From positions 62,001 through 126,000 of the forward strand of contig NZ_JAMSKT010000008.1 in NCBI RefSeq assembly GCF_023806125.1: a DNA stretch of 64,000 bases, written 5' to 3'. The DNA is from Clostridium caldaquaticum (GTDB lineage: Bacteria; Bacillota; Clostridia; Clostridiales; Clostridiaceae). Numbering within the stretch: the stretch's first letter is position 1; each line of letters begins with the position of its first letter. The notes under the pieces are model-generated. The model saw only the letters and a list, made by a program, of their open reading frames with translations. It did no database searches and was not told the DNA's origin. A program made the translations under genes and the position numbers. Positions 1-7,620 of the stretch are shown in pieces.

Positions 1-72
1 AAATATAATGCTGCGGAAAAAAATTATAATAGTTTTTTAAAGACTTTCACAGAATTTAAAAATGCTAATTAA
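1..72 (+). CDS. 3' end of an unidentified gene
   Basis: An open frame enters the window at base 1 and ends at a TAA at 70-72, giving 23 residues that end TEFKNAN. It is followed 20 bp later by a good rho-independent terminator, which is what one expects at the end of a real gene. The fragment is too short to identify. Its Asn/Lys-rich, partly helical tail gives no family signal. Confidence 0.45.
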   Translation, partial: KYNAAEKNYNSFLKTFTEFKNAN

Positions 73-91
73 AATTAATATTACTACACTC

Positions 92-123
92 TGGCATACT
101 TTAAATAGTATGCCAATTTTTTT
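92..123 (+). terminator. Rho-independent terminator
   Basis: TGGCATACT and AGTATGCCA form a perfect 9-bp stem around a 6-nt loop, followed by a run of T. It ends the partial gene at the left edge and separates it from the riboswitch that follows. Confidence 0.85.
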
Positions 124-159
124 CTGAAATTTTGTATTTTTTTCAAAAACTGTGGAATA

Positions 160-275
160 ATAAATTCAGCCTAAGTTTTTATAAACGCGGGGAAACCATT
201 TTGTTTGGGGTGAATCGTTTTTTAACGTAGGTTATGCCTTTACCGAACCCGTCAGCTAACCCCGTAGGTAAAAGG
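160..275 (+). promoter_or_regulatory. c-di-AMP riboswitch (ydaO/yuaA type)
   Basis: The leader carries the conserved blocks of the ydaO/yuaA RNA in order: CGGGGAAACCAT, TTGGGGTGAATC, then CCGAACCCGTCAGCTAACC followed by CGTAGGTA. The last block runs directly into the AAAGGAGG ribosome binding site at 271-278, so ligand-dependent folding could act on translation as well as transcription. Members of this class bind c-di-AMP and usually switch expression off. They often precede cell-wall hydrolase and K+ transport genes, which fits the gene downstream. The outer boundaries are estimated. Confidence 0.9.
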
Positions 276-284
276 AGGAAAAAA

Positions 285-806
285 ATGAAAAAATACTTTT
301 CAATACTTTTACTGACGACCATTATCCTAAGCATTCCTTGGTCTACAGTAAAAGCAGCAAATGATACGGATTGCGATTTATATAACGAACAAATAAGCGC
401 AGTCCAAGTTTTTAACGTATCTGATAAAACTATATATATAACTGATGATGACGTATATCTTATGGCACAGATTGTATATGCTGAAAGCCGTTCAGAACCT
501 TACGATGGTAAAGTTGCTGTAGCTTCAGTAATACTTAACAGGCTTAAAAGTCCCGATTTTCCAAAAACTATAGAAGGAATAATAAAGCAGAAAAATGCTT
601 TTTCCTGCTTAAAAAATGGTGAAATACACGTAGTGCCAGATAAAGCAAGCTACGCAGCAGTTTTAGATGCACTAAAAGGTAAAGACCCTACTAATAAGGC
701 AGTTTTCTTTTACAATCCAAAAATATCAACTTCAACTTGGATGAAAAAGGTAAATAAAACAAATATAAAATCTATAGGCAATCATGTTTTTTTTGCAGTT
801 AAATAA
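285..806 (+). CDS. SleB/CwlJ-type cell wall hydrolase
   Basis: A 173-aa exported protein of the Hydrolase_2 (SleB/CwlJ) family of peptidoglycan lytic enzymes. Residues 1-25 form a signal peptide (Lys-rich start, then a hydrophobic stretch ending VKAA). The catalytic domain fills roughly residues 55-170, with the conserved VYAESRSEP block containing the expected catalytic Glu, then AVASVILNR and a C-terminal aromatic segment. The ATG at 285 is preferred over an upstream in-frame start because AAAGGAGG lies just before it and the upstream codons fall inside the riboswitch. It probably acts on spore cortex or vegetative wall; the sequence does not decide which. The gene stands alone, controlled by the c-di-AMP riboswitch. 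Confidence 0.88.
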   Translation: MKKYFSILLLTTIILSIPWSTVKAANDTDCDLYNEQISAVQVFNVSDKTIYITDDDVYLMAQIVYAESRSEPYDGKVAVASVILNRLKSPDFPKTIEGIIKQKNAFSCLKNGEIHVVPDKASYAAVLDALKGKDPTNKAVFFYNPKISTSTWMKKVNKTNIKSIGNHVFFAVK

Positions 807-827
807 AGCTTAATAATTTTACTCAAT

Positions 828-877
828 ACAAAGGCTGTATCCAAATAACCTAATAATTTCTTGGATACAGCCTTTGT
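828..877. terminator. Long perfect inverted repeat, probable terminator
   Basis: ACAAAGGCTGTATCCAA (828-844) and its exact complement (861-877) form a 17-bp stem with a 16-nt loop, 22 bp after the hydrolase gene. No proper T-run follows, so it may be a weak terminator or mRNA 3' stabiliser, or part of a small repeat element. Position favours transcription end of the hydrolase mRNA. Confidence 0.5.
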
Positions 878-900
878 AGGTTCTTAATTACTCTAGAACT

Positions 901-915
901 TAGGGACGGTTATCA
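901..915 (+). repeat. Interspersed repeat GGGACGGTTATC, copy A
   Basis: TAGGGACGGTTATCA matches the repeats at 9235-9343 and the inverted copy at 24817-24829. It is a solitary copy beside the IS remnant, with no obvious hairpin partner. Confidence 0.6.
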
Positions 916-950
916 AACTTTATAATTTTTATTTGAAAAAGTGGTGTTAG

Positions 951-1432
951 TATATTAGTGTGCACACAAAAATTAGAACACCTTAAAATATAAAAAAGAA
1001 AGAAAAAGTCTATAATGGCAAAAAGACAGAGATATTATACAAAAGAATTTAGAAAGACAATTGTAGAGCTCTATAACTCTGGTAAGAGTTTGGCAGAACT
1101 TAGTAGCGAATATGGCATATCAAAGTCAACAATCAATAGATGGCTTAAGAGAGTTAAACCAATAACTGTGAATAAATATACAACTATAACATCAGCAGAG
1201 TATCAGGCAATGTTAAATAAGATGGCAAGGCTTGAGGAGGAAAAGGAAGAAGTAAACCTAGTTACATATTGTGACTTTAATACTGCAAGGATAGCTATAT
1301 TCGAATATATAGAATCCTGGTATAACAGAAAAAAGCTTCATAGCAGTATCGGTTATATGACTCCCTAACAGTTTGAAGATTCTTTAAGAAAACTGCATAA
1401 AAAATTCGAGTTTTTGTGTCTACTATATTGAC
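951..1432 (+). mobile_element. Decayed IS3-family insertion sequence
   Basis: The element has related ends, GTGCACACAAAAATT on the left (959-973) and, reversed, AGACACAAAAACTCG on the right (about 1407-1421). Between them is a single frame that joins the start of OrfA to the end of OrfB, so most of the transposase is deleted. TATATT occurs just outside both ends (951-956 and 1424-1429) and may be a target duplication, although it could be chance in AT-rich DNA. The element cannot transpose itself. Its right end abuts the 3' end of the rhamnosidase gene. Confidence 0.75.
1015..1368 (+). pseudogene. IS3-family transposase remnant (OrfA-OrfB deletion fusion)
   Basis: Residues 1-80 are a typical OrfA: an HTH segment (LYNSGKSLAELSSEYGISKS) followed by a short leucine-zipper-like region. 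The frame then passes straight into the last part of the OrfB integrase, ending in the diagnostic IFEYIESWYNRKKLHSSIGY. The DDE catalytic core between these parts is missing. A TAA interrupts the frame after GYMTP, while the downstream bases still read QFEDSLRKLHKKFEF, so the fragment has at least two lesions. It is non-functional as a transposase, though the HTH portion could still be made. Confidence 0.85.
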
Positions 1433-4086
1433 ATAAATCTAATATTATATACTCCTGAACCAAATTTTCTAACCTTTTGATTCTGCACCTTAAAAACAAC
1501 AGTTACTCCAACTGGAATATTTACATTTACTTCCCTGCTATGCTCATGTTTTATCCACTTAACTTCTATATTTCCATAAGGACTTTCATAGAATAAACTG
1601 CAATACTTAAATGGTGCATCAAAATCAGGCTCAAAAATAAATTCGGCATTTTTCTCTGATGATTTATTTAATCCGCAAATTTTTCTGACTATATAATCCT
1701 GCACGCTTCCTAAGGAATAGTGGTTGAAAGATGTTATGTTTCTTGTTCCATCCACCTTAACAGCATCCCAGCATTCCCATATAGTTGTTGCTCCTTGCTT
1801 TACCATGTAAAGCCAAGATGGACATTCTTCTTGCAGCAGAAGTTTATATGCTAAATCTTTCTTACCATAGTTTGTTAAAACATCTAAAAGTATTGGTGTT
1901 GCTAAAAATCCCGTATCTAATCTGTTTCCATTTTCCTTAATTTTTTCAGCTAATCTGTCTGCAAATTTTTTATTAACTTTATCATCACCCATTTTAAAAT
2001 AAGCCGCTAGTGTGTATAAGCCCTGAAGGTCGTTTAAAATCTTTCCTTCGCTATCTACAAAAGCCTTATTAAATGCAGCTTTAACTTTTATAGATAAATT
2101 TAAGTAATGTGATGCTTCCTCCTTTTCTCCAAGTATATGTGCAATATTTGAAAGAAGTTCTGAAGAATAAGCAAAGTACATAGTTGCAACCTGATTAGCA
2201 GTTAATTTTGCTGAAAGCATTGGATTCGGACTGCCATCTTCGTTTACTAAGCTTGGGGTAAACCAATCTCCGTAATGAAAATCCATATCCCATATATATT
2301 TTTCATATTCTTCTGATTCATCAGTTATATTAGAAGCACATCTTGCTTCAACATAATCTATCCATTTTTTCATCATTTCATAATTTTCTTTAAGAAAATT
2401 TATGTCTTCATACTGAACATAAAGATGCCATGGAATAATTATGCAGGCATCAGCCCACCCTGCAGAACTGATATTACCAAAACCACTAGATAACATTTTA
2501 TCTGACTCTATCCAAGGAATAAGACCTGGTATTTGTCCATTTTCATACTGCTCAAGCCTCATGTTATAAAGCCAGCGTTTCATAAAGTTGTCAAGCTTCA
2601 TATTAAAAATTGCAGTTTTAGTATAGATTTGTGCATCTCCTGTCCAGCCGCCTTTTTCCCTTTGCGGACAATCTGTTGGTACCGAAACAAAATTGCTTTC
2701 CTGTGAATGATATATATTTTCAATTAGTTGATTTATTTTTTCATTTGATGTTTCAAGCCATCCAGTTCTTCTGCAATCGCTGGATAATACATAAGCTGTG
2801 AAATTATCTTTATTTATTTCTCCTGGATATCCTATAACCTTAACATACCTAAAGCCATGATAAGTAAACTTAGGAATAAATGTTTCTTCTTCTCCTCCCT
2901 TTAATACAAATGTATCTGTCTGGTATTTGTTCTGCCCCATAAGATTAAAAAAGAAGTTTCCTTCCTTATCAAGTTCCTCAGCATGCTGAAGCTGCAAAAC
3001 ATCGCCTTCACTGCCTTTTACTTTCACTTCAACAATTCCGGCTATATTTCTGCCAAAATCAATTACAGTTTCACCTTTTGGGGTTTTAATTATACTTACA
3101 GCTTTAATCTTTTCAATACATCTTACCGGCTCAGCTGAATCTGCCTTAAGCTGTTTATATCCATAATCTTTCTCTATAACTTCATAATAGTCCTTTGTTT
3201 TTAATGCATGATTTTGTTTTTCACCTATAAACAAATCTGAATAAACTATCTCTCCATTTGAAGCTTTAAATGAATTATCTGTTCCTATAATTTTTCTTTC
3301 TCCATCTGCATACTGTATTTCAATCTGGGCAAGCAATGCAACATTATCGCCGAATTGGTGTCCAATGCCAGCTAAACCTATTTTCCCTTTGTACCAACCG
3401 TCTGCCACAGTTATCTTTAATTTATTTTCAAAGCATTTAATTTGATTTGTTATATCATAAGTCTGATAACACTGAAACTTAGGGTATGTTGTAAATCCAG
3501 GAGCCAGATACTCGTCCCCTACTTTTTTTCCATTAAGCTCAGCCTCATAAACACCATGGGCTGTGATATATATTCTTGCCTTTTCAACTTTTTTATTTTT
3601 TATAAAAAACTCTTTTTCAAACACTACAGGAGGATCTAAAGGAATTTTTTCAATCTCTTTTGGATTTCCTCCACTATATGAAAATATTTGTGGCAGAATA
3701 AACTGCTCTTTTTTAGATTGAATGGGCATTTTGGCTTCAATCCATTTTGCCTGCCAATCTTCAACATTTATTAAGCCCATTTCAAAACTTACAGGCTCAC
3801 TCACAGCTTGTTCATCATAGTTATTCCAAACCGTTACATTCCAATAATATTCTTTTCTGCTCTCAAGCTTTTCTCCATCATAATAAATATTTATCTGCTG
3901 ACTTTTTTCAACCTTTCCTGTATCCCATAGCATTTCCTTCTTATCATTAAACAACACTATTTGATAAGCTTTTTGAAATACATTATTTTTATCTGAATCC
4001 AGCTGCCATCCGAAAGAAATTTTATTATCTCCAATAATGACTTTTTTGTTACTGTTATTAGTAAAACATTTAATTATCGAAAACAT
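1423..4086 (-). CDS. Alpha-L-rhamnosidase, GH78
   Basis: An 887-aa cytoplasmic (no signal peptide) GH78 enzyme that releases terminal L-rhamnose from plant glycans or glycosides. It has an N-terminal Fn3-like segment (about 1-110), a rhamnosidase_N/concanavalin-like region (about 150-420), an (alpha/alpha)6 catalytic barrel (about 420-780), and a C-terminal beta domain. The signature DCPQREKGGWTGDAQ, with the general-acid Asp and neighbouring acidic residues, is intact. The ATG at 4086 is preferred because AAGAGGTG sits 6 nt before it; an in-frame GTG at 4095 overlaps that site. Its stop codon falls at the edge of the IS remnant, which appears to have shortened the protein by one residue. The divergent AraC gene is the likely regulator. 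Confidence 0.92.
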   Translation of the reverse strand: MFSIIKCFTNNSNKKVIIGDNKISFGWQLDSDKNNVFQKAYQIVLFNDKKEMLWDTGKVEKSQQINIYYDGEKLESRKEYYWNVTVWNNYDEQAVSEPVSFEMGLINVEDWQAKWIEAKMPIQSKKEQFILPQIFSYSGGNPKEIEKIPLDPPVVFEKEFFIKNKKVEKARIYITAHGVYEAELNGKKVGDEYLAPGFTTYPKFQCYQTYDITNQIKCFENKLKITVADGWYKGKIGLAGIGHQFGDNVALLAQIEIQYADGERKIIGTDNSFKASNGEIVYSDLFIGEKQNHALKTKDYYEVIEKDYGYKQLKADSAEPVRCIEKIKAVSIIKTPKGETVIDFGRNIAGIVEVKVKGSEGDVLQLQHAEELDKEGNFFFNLMGQNKYQTDTFVLKGGEEETFIPKFTYHGFRYVKVIGYPGEINKDNFTAYVLSSDCRRTGWLETSNEKINQLIENIYHSQESNFVSVPTDCPQREKGGWTGDAQIYTKTAIFNMKLDNFMKRWLYNMRLEQYENGQIPGLIPWIESDKMLSSGFGNISSAGWADACIIIPWHLYVQYEDINFLKENYEMMKKWIDYVEARCASNITDESEEYEKYIWDMDFHYGDWFTPSLVNEDGSPNPMLSAKLTANQVATMYFAYSSELLSNIAHILGEKEEASHYLNLSIKVKAAFNKAFVDSEGKILNDLQGLYTLAAYFKMGDDKVNKKFADRLAEKIKENGNRLDTGFLATPILLDVLTNYGKKDLAYKLLLQEECPSWLYMVKQGATTIWECWDAVKVDGTRNITSFNHYSLGSVQDYIVRKICGLNKSSEKNAEFIFEPDFDAPFKYCSLFYESPYGNIEVKWIKHEHSREVNVNIPVGVTVVFKVQNQKVRKFGSGVYNIRFMSI

Positions 4087-4235
4087 TAACATCACCTCTT
4101 ATTATACGTTTACAGACAATTCATCCTTTTAAATCATTTTACTATATGCCTAAATAATAATTAACAACGAAATCTAATATAATGTACAACCATAGTTAAT
4201 ATTCTTGTAAATCACATCTGTTTATGCTAAAGTAC

Positions 4236-4244
4236 TGTTATAAA
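4236..4244 (+). promoter_or_regulatory. Candidate extended -10 promoter for the AraC gene
   Basis: TGTTATAAA about 40 bp before the AraC start reads as an extended -10 (TGnTATAAA). No good -35 is present, as is usual for extended -10 or activator-dependent promoters. The 198-bp divergent region 4087-4284 otherwise shows no clear operator repeat. Confidence 0.35.
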
Positions 4245-4284
4245 ATAGGCAGCTATTTTAAATTCGATAACTAAAGGTGAACTA

Positions 4285-5337
4285 ATGAATCGAATTGAGC
4301 TTAATAAATTTTTAAGAAAACATACTTTGCTTGAAGATACTTGTTTAGAGCTATCATCCAATAAAAACATTATGCCTAAGGTATTACCTGAAATGGATTT
4401 CTTTCTTGATGAAGATAGTACAAAAAAATTTCCCTTTATCAATAAAGGATGGGATGTTGATTTTATAATAAATCCTGAAAAATCTTTTAAAAATAAAACG
4501 GCGATACATCCAAAAGAAGGCATTATCTTTGCCTGTCACCCTCGCTTTAGCAGTGTAACAGAGCACCACCATAATTATATAGAAATGACTTATGTTTATT
4601 CTGGTAAATGTCATCAGATAATCAACGGAAAACATATAACACTTAATAAAGGAGAAGTATGCATACTTGATACAAACGTGCTTCATTCCATAATACCTGC
4701 TGACGAGAATGATATTATCATAAACTGTATGATGAGTAAAAATTATCTCGATAACATATTGCTAAGCCGTTTATCTGGAAATGACCTGCTCTCAAGTTTC
4801 TTTATCCGAGCTATTTACCAAAGCAATGATTTCAATGATTATATAATATTTAATTCAGGAAAATCTGAAAAGCTTACAAACCTAATGGAAGATGTACTCT
4901 GCGAATTCTTTGATAAATCTCTATGTTCAGATGAAGTAATTAACAGCTATATGATAATAATTTTTTCAGAACTTGTTCGTATATTTGCTGAGAATACTAA
5001 TTCGCAAAACTATAATAATCTTAGAAATACTAAAATTTCCGATATCATTCTTTATATTGAAAATAACTGCAAAAATGCCACACTTGCTTCAACTGCAGAG
5101 CATTTTCACTTTCATCCTAACTATTTAAGCTCTATTATAAAAAAATTTATCGGCAGAAAATTTACCCATATATTACAGGAAGCCAAACTAAAAAAAGCTG
5201 GCATTTTATTAAAAAATTCTGATATGTCCGTAGCTGAAATAGCTAGAGAAATAGGCTATGAAAATACAAATTTTTTTTATGACATATTTAAAAGGCATTA
5301 TGGATGTACACCTACGGAATATAGAAAGAATTTATAA
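4285..5337 (+). CDS. AraC-family regulator with cupin sensor domain
   Basis: 350 aa. The N-terminal cupin (about 80-170) has a TEHHHNYIEMTYVYSG strand followed by NKGEVCILD and the LH pair, typical of sugar-sensing AraC regulators. A two-HTH DNA-binding domain fills about 250-350 (LASTAEHFHFHPNYLSSIIK, then VAEIAREIGYENTNFF, ending CTPTEYRKN). It is divergent from the GH78 gene and convergent with the TIM-barrel isomerase gene, so it most likely activates the rhamnoside genes on both sides in response to rhamnose or an oligosaccharide. The ligand is inferred from context only. Confidence 0.88.
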   Translation: MNRIELNKFLRKHTLLEDTCLELSSNKNIMPKVLPEMDFFLDEDSTKKFPFINKGWDVDFIINPEKSFKNKTAIHPKEGIIFACHPRFSSVTEHHHNYIEMTYVYSGKCHQIINGKHITLNKGEVCILDTNVLHSIIPADENDIIINCMMSKNYLDNILLSRLSGNDLLSSFFIRAIYQSNDFNDYIIFNSGKSEKLTNLMEDVLCEFFDKSLCSDEVINSYMIIIFSELVRIFAENTNSQNYNNLRNTKISDIILYIENNCKNATLASTAEHFHFHPNYLSSIIKKFIGRKFTHILQEAKLKKAGILLKNSDMSVAEIAREIGYENTNFFYDIFKRHYGCTPTEYRKNL

Positions 5338-5350
5338 AACCGCCAAAATA

Positions 5351-5380
5351 AATTCCACATCATTAAATTGATGTGGAATT
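5351..5380. terminator. Bidirectional terminator
   Basis: AATTCCACATCA and its complement form a 12-bp stem with a 6-nt loop, with T-rich sequence on both sides. It lies in the 51 bp between the convergent AraC and isomerase genes and can serve both. Confidence 0.8.
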
Positions 5381-5388
5381 TTCAACAA

Positions 5389-6207
5389 CTACCAACCAAG
5401 CTTAGTCAAATAATCTCGGCTAAGTTTAATATCTTCCATAGCTGTGTTATCATAGTGAGCATCCTGTTCAACAACTACCCATTTTGCACCAGACTCAACT
5501 GCTGCCTCTAAAATCTCTTTAAAGTTCTGTACGCCATATCCTACTGGACGAAATTCAAAATTATTAGCTGCTTTCTTTTCTCCTTCGTCAATTCCGATTA
5601 ATTCATACATATTGTCAGATTTTTCACCTTTAAAGTCTTTCAAATGTACTACTGGTGAGCGGTTAGCATACTTTCTTATATACTTTGAAGGATCTACTCC
5701 CGATACCTTTACCCAGCAGGTATCAATCTCTGTCTGAAGCTTGTCTGCACTTACTGTATCATACAAATAATCCAGTGCATATCTTCCATCTTCCATTTTT
5801 GTAAATTCAAAATCATGATTATGATAAAGAAGCATCATGTTCTTGCTTCTACAGTATTCACCTATCTTTTCAATGTTTTTTACCACTTCAGAAAACTTTT
5901 CTGTTCCTGGACGATATTCTTCTGTTAAGTAAGGAACAACAATATACTCACATCCTATGGTAACATATTTCTCAATAGTATTTTCCATATCCGCTACCAA
6001 TTCCTGATAAGGTACATGAGCTGAAATGGCTTTAAGTCCTGCATTTTTAATATAATCCCTAATTTCTTCAGGTGAATATCCGTATAATCCAGCAAGCTCC
6101 ACCCCATCATAGCCCATTGCCTTAACCTGCTCCATGGTTCCTTTAAAATCTCTTTCAGCTTCATCACGAATAGAAAAAATTTGTACTGCCACTGGCAACT
6201 TTTTCAT
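5389..6207 (-). CDS. Sugar phosphate isomerase/epimerase (xylose isomerase-like TIM barrel)
   Basis: A 272-aa protein of the IolE/AP-endonuclease-2-like TIM-barrel superfamily. Metal-ligand motifs are recognisable in order: GYDGVELAGLYG near the N terminus, LLYHNHDFEF mid-protein, a TEIDTCWV strand, VVHLKDFKG, and a C-terminal VVEQDAH. Members interconvert or dehydrate keto-sugars and inositol derivatives; the substrate cannot be read from sequence. The ATG at 6207 is chosen because GAAAGGGG precedes it at the right distance, while an upstream ATG at 6231 lacks a site. It lies in the rhamnosidase neighbourhood but on its own promoter. Confidence 0.82.
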   Translation of the reverse strand: MKKLPVAVQIFSIRDEAERDFKGTMEQVKAMGYDGVELAGLYGYSPEEIRDYIKNAGLKAISAHVPYQELVADMENTIEKYVTIGCEYIVVPYLTEEYRPGTEKFSEVVKNIEKIGEYCRSKNMMLLYHNHDFEFTKMEDGRYALDYLYDTVSADKLQTEIDTCWVKVSGVDPSKYIRKYANRSPVVHLKDFKGEKSDNMYELIGIDEGEKKAANNFEFRPVGYGVQNFKEILEAAVESGAKWVVVEQDAHYDNTAMEDIKLSRDYLTKLGW

Positions 6208-6410
6208 TAATATAACCCCTTTCAAATCCATAATAAAAATTAATTCATTATTCCATATCTTTCCTATATTTTATCACTTTGTTAGAAAAATTAATAGTAG
6301 TAGTTTATTAAAAAATTTATTATACTTATATTACCGTTTTATATGTTGCAATACATAAACTGCACACATACAATTAATACATATTTTATATAAAGTGAGA
6401 GTGAATAAAT

Positions 6411-7265
6411 ATGCGTTCTAAAAGAAAATCATCTTTTGTTACCCCTTTAATAGAATATAGCTTATTAATCATAGGCAGTTTAATAACCGCTGTATCTTTC
6501 AATGTATTTCTTGTTCCAAATAACATTGCCTCAGGCGGTGTTACCGGGACATCTCTTGTAATAGAAAAAATATTCGGTATTCAGCCAGCGTTTACTCAGT
6601 GGGCTTTAAATATTCCTTTATTCATTGTTGGAATAATACTATTTGGGAATAAGTTTGGACTAAAAACTGCAGTTGGTTCAGTACTTCTGCCTTTATTTAT
6701 TTTAATGACAAAAAATATAGGTCCTATTGCTGATGATCTTATGCTTAACGCTGTTTTCGGAGGACTTGCTGTTGGAATAGGACTAGGCTTAACCTTAAAG
6801 AGTAAAGGTTCTACAGGTGGTTTCTCAATACTTGCTTACATAATCCACGATTATACAGGAATTACTATAGGAAACTGTATGATGATATTTGACTCAATTG
6901 TTATAACAGCTGCTGGATTTGCCTTTGGTGCTGAAAAAGCCCTGTATGCTCTCATATCTCTCTTTATTACAAGCAAAGCAATAGACTTTGTTCAGATGGG
7001 CTTTGGTTTTTCCAAGGTGGCTTTTGTTATATCGGAAAATAACGAAGCCATACAAACAGCCATATTAAATGATTTAGATAGAGGCGTTACAAAACTGTCA
7101 AGTTACGGAGGCTATACCGGCAAAGAAAAGGGAATGTTAATGGTGGTAGTAGGCCAAAATGAAGTAACAAAGTTAAAAAATATGATTAAAAGTTACGACC
7201 CTAATGCATTTATAATTATGTGCGATACTTATGAAGTTCTGGGTAAGGGGTTTAAATTTATTTAA
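6411..7265 (+). CDS. YitT family membrane protein
   Basis: 284 aa with five or six membrane segments in the first 200 residues (an early LLIIGSLITAVSFNVFLVPN helix and glycine-rich loops such as NIASGGVTGTS). A soluble C-terminal DUF2179 domain covers about 220-280 (KEKGMLMVVVGQNEVTKLKNMI). This is the standard YitT/YpjC architecture. Function in this family is not settled; transport or membrane sensing is usually assumed. It is monocistronic, with a weak ribosome binding site and no clear terminator after it. Confidence 0.88.
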   Translation: MRSKRKSSFVTPLIEYSLLIIGSLITAVSFNVFLVPNNIASGGVTGTSLVIEKIFGIQPAFTQWALNIPLFIVGIILFGNKFGLKTAVGSVLLPLFILMTKNIGPIADDLMLNAVFGGLAVGIGLGLTLKSKGSTGGFSILAYIIHDYTGITIGNCMMIFDSIVITAAGFAFGAEKALYALISLFITSKAIDFVQMGFGFSKVAFVISENNEAIQTAILNDLDRGVTKLSSYGGYTGKEKGMLMVVVGQNEVTKLKNMIKSYDPNAFIIMCDTYEVLGKGFKFI

Positions 7266-7400
7266 TAAGCTGATTTAGTTTTTAATAAGTTCTTCTTAAA
7301 CCTAAGATATAAGATAATAATTAAAACAACTAAAAATATTAAGTTTAGCTCAAAATCATATTGATTAAATATTATTTTGATAGTACAATAAAATCATAAG

Positions 7401-7412
7401 TTGTACGTACAA
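7401..7412. promoter_or_regulatory. AraR-type operator 1
   Basis: TTGTACGTACAA is a perfect palindrome matching the core of the B. subtilis AraR box (ATTTGTACGTACAAAT). It lies 220 bp before the kinase start and 95 bp upstream of the second copy, close to nine helical turns, a spacing that would permit looping. Confidence 0.8.
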
Positions 7413-7484
7413 GTATTTGTTTTAACAACAATCACGCTGATAAATAATTAAACATAGTAATAAAAGAATTATCAGTTCAAAATT

Positions 7485-7513
7485 TTTACAATAAGTTGTA
7501 CGTACATGATATG
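7485..7513 (+). promoter_or_regulatory. Candidate kinase promoter overlapped by an operator
   Basis: TTTACA (7485-7490) could be a -35, with TGATAT (7507-7512) as -10 after 16 bp. AraR box 2 sits in the spacer, the arrangement expected for repression by blocking polymerase. The -10 is a weak match. Confidence 0.4.
7496..7507. promoter_or_regulatory. AraR-type operator 2
   Basis: TTGTACGTACAT differs from box 1 only in the last base. It lies inside the proposed promoter of the FGGY kinase, 114 bp before its start codon. No araR gene is in the window. Confidence 0.78.
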
Positions 7514-7620
7514 AAGCTGTAATCATATTTTTGTCAAGAAAACGTCTACACATATTTAATAAATATTGTCACAAACATAATTTAAATATTAATATGTATA
7601 TGTTTTATGGAGGTTTAAAA

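Noticed and set aside
828-877. Inverted repeat interpreted as the end of the adjacent IS element
   Set aside because: The IS ends are recognisable separately at about 957 and 1422 and share no sequence with this hairpin. A transcription-end role for the hydrolase gene is simpler.
1015-1368. Intact small DNA-binding protein gene
   Set aside because: The HTH is real, but the C-terminal OrfB tail, missing catalytic core and readable sequence after the stop show a decayed transposase.
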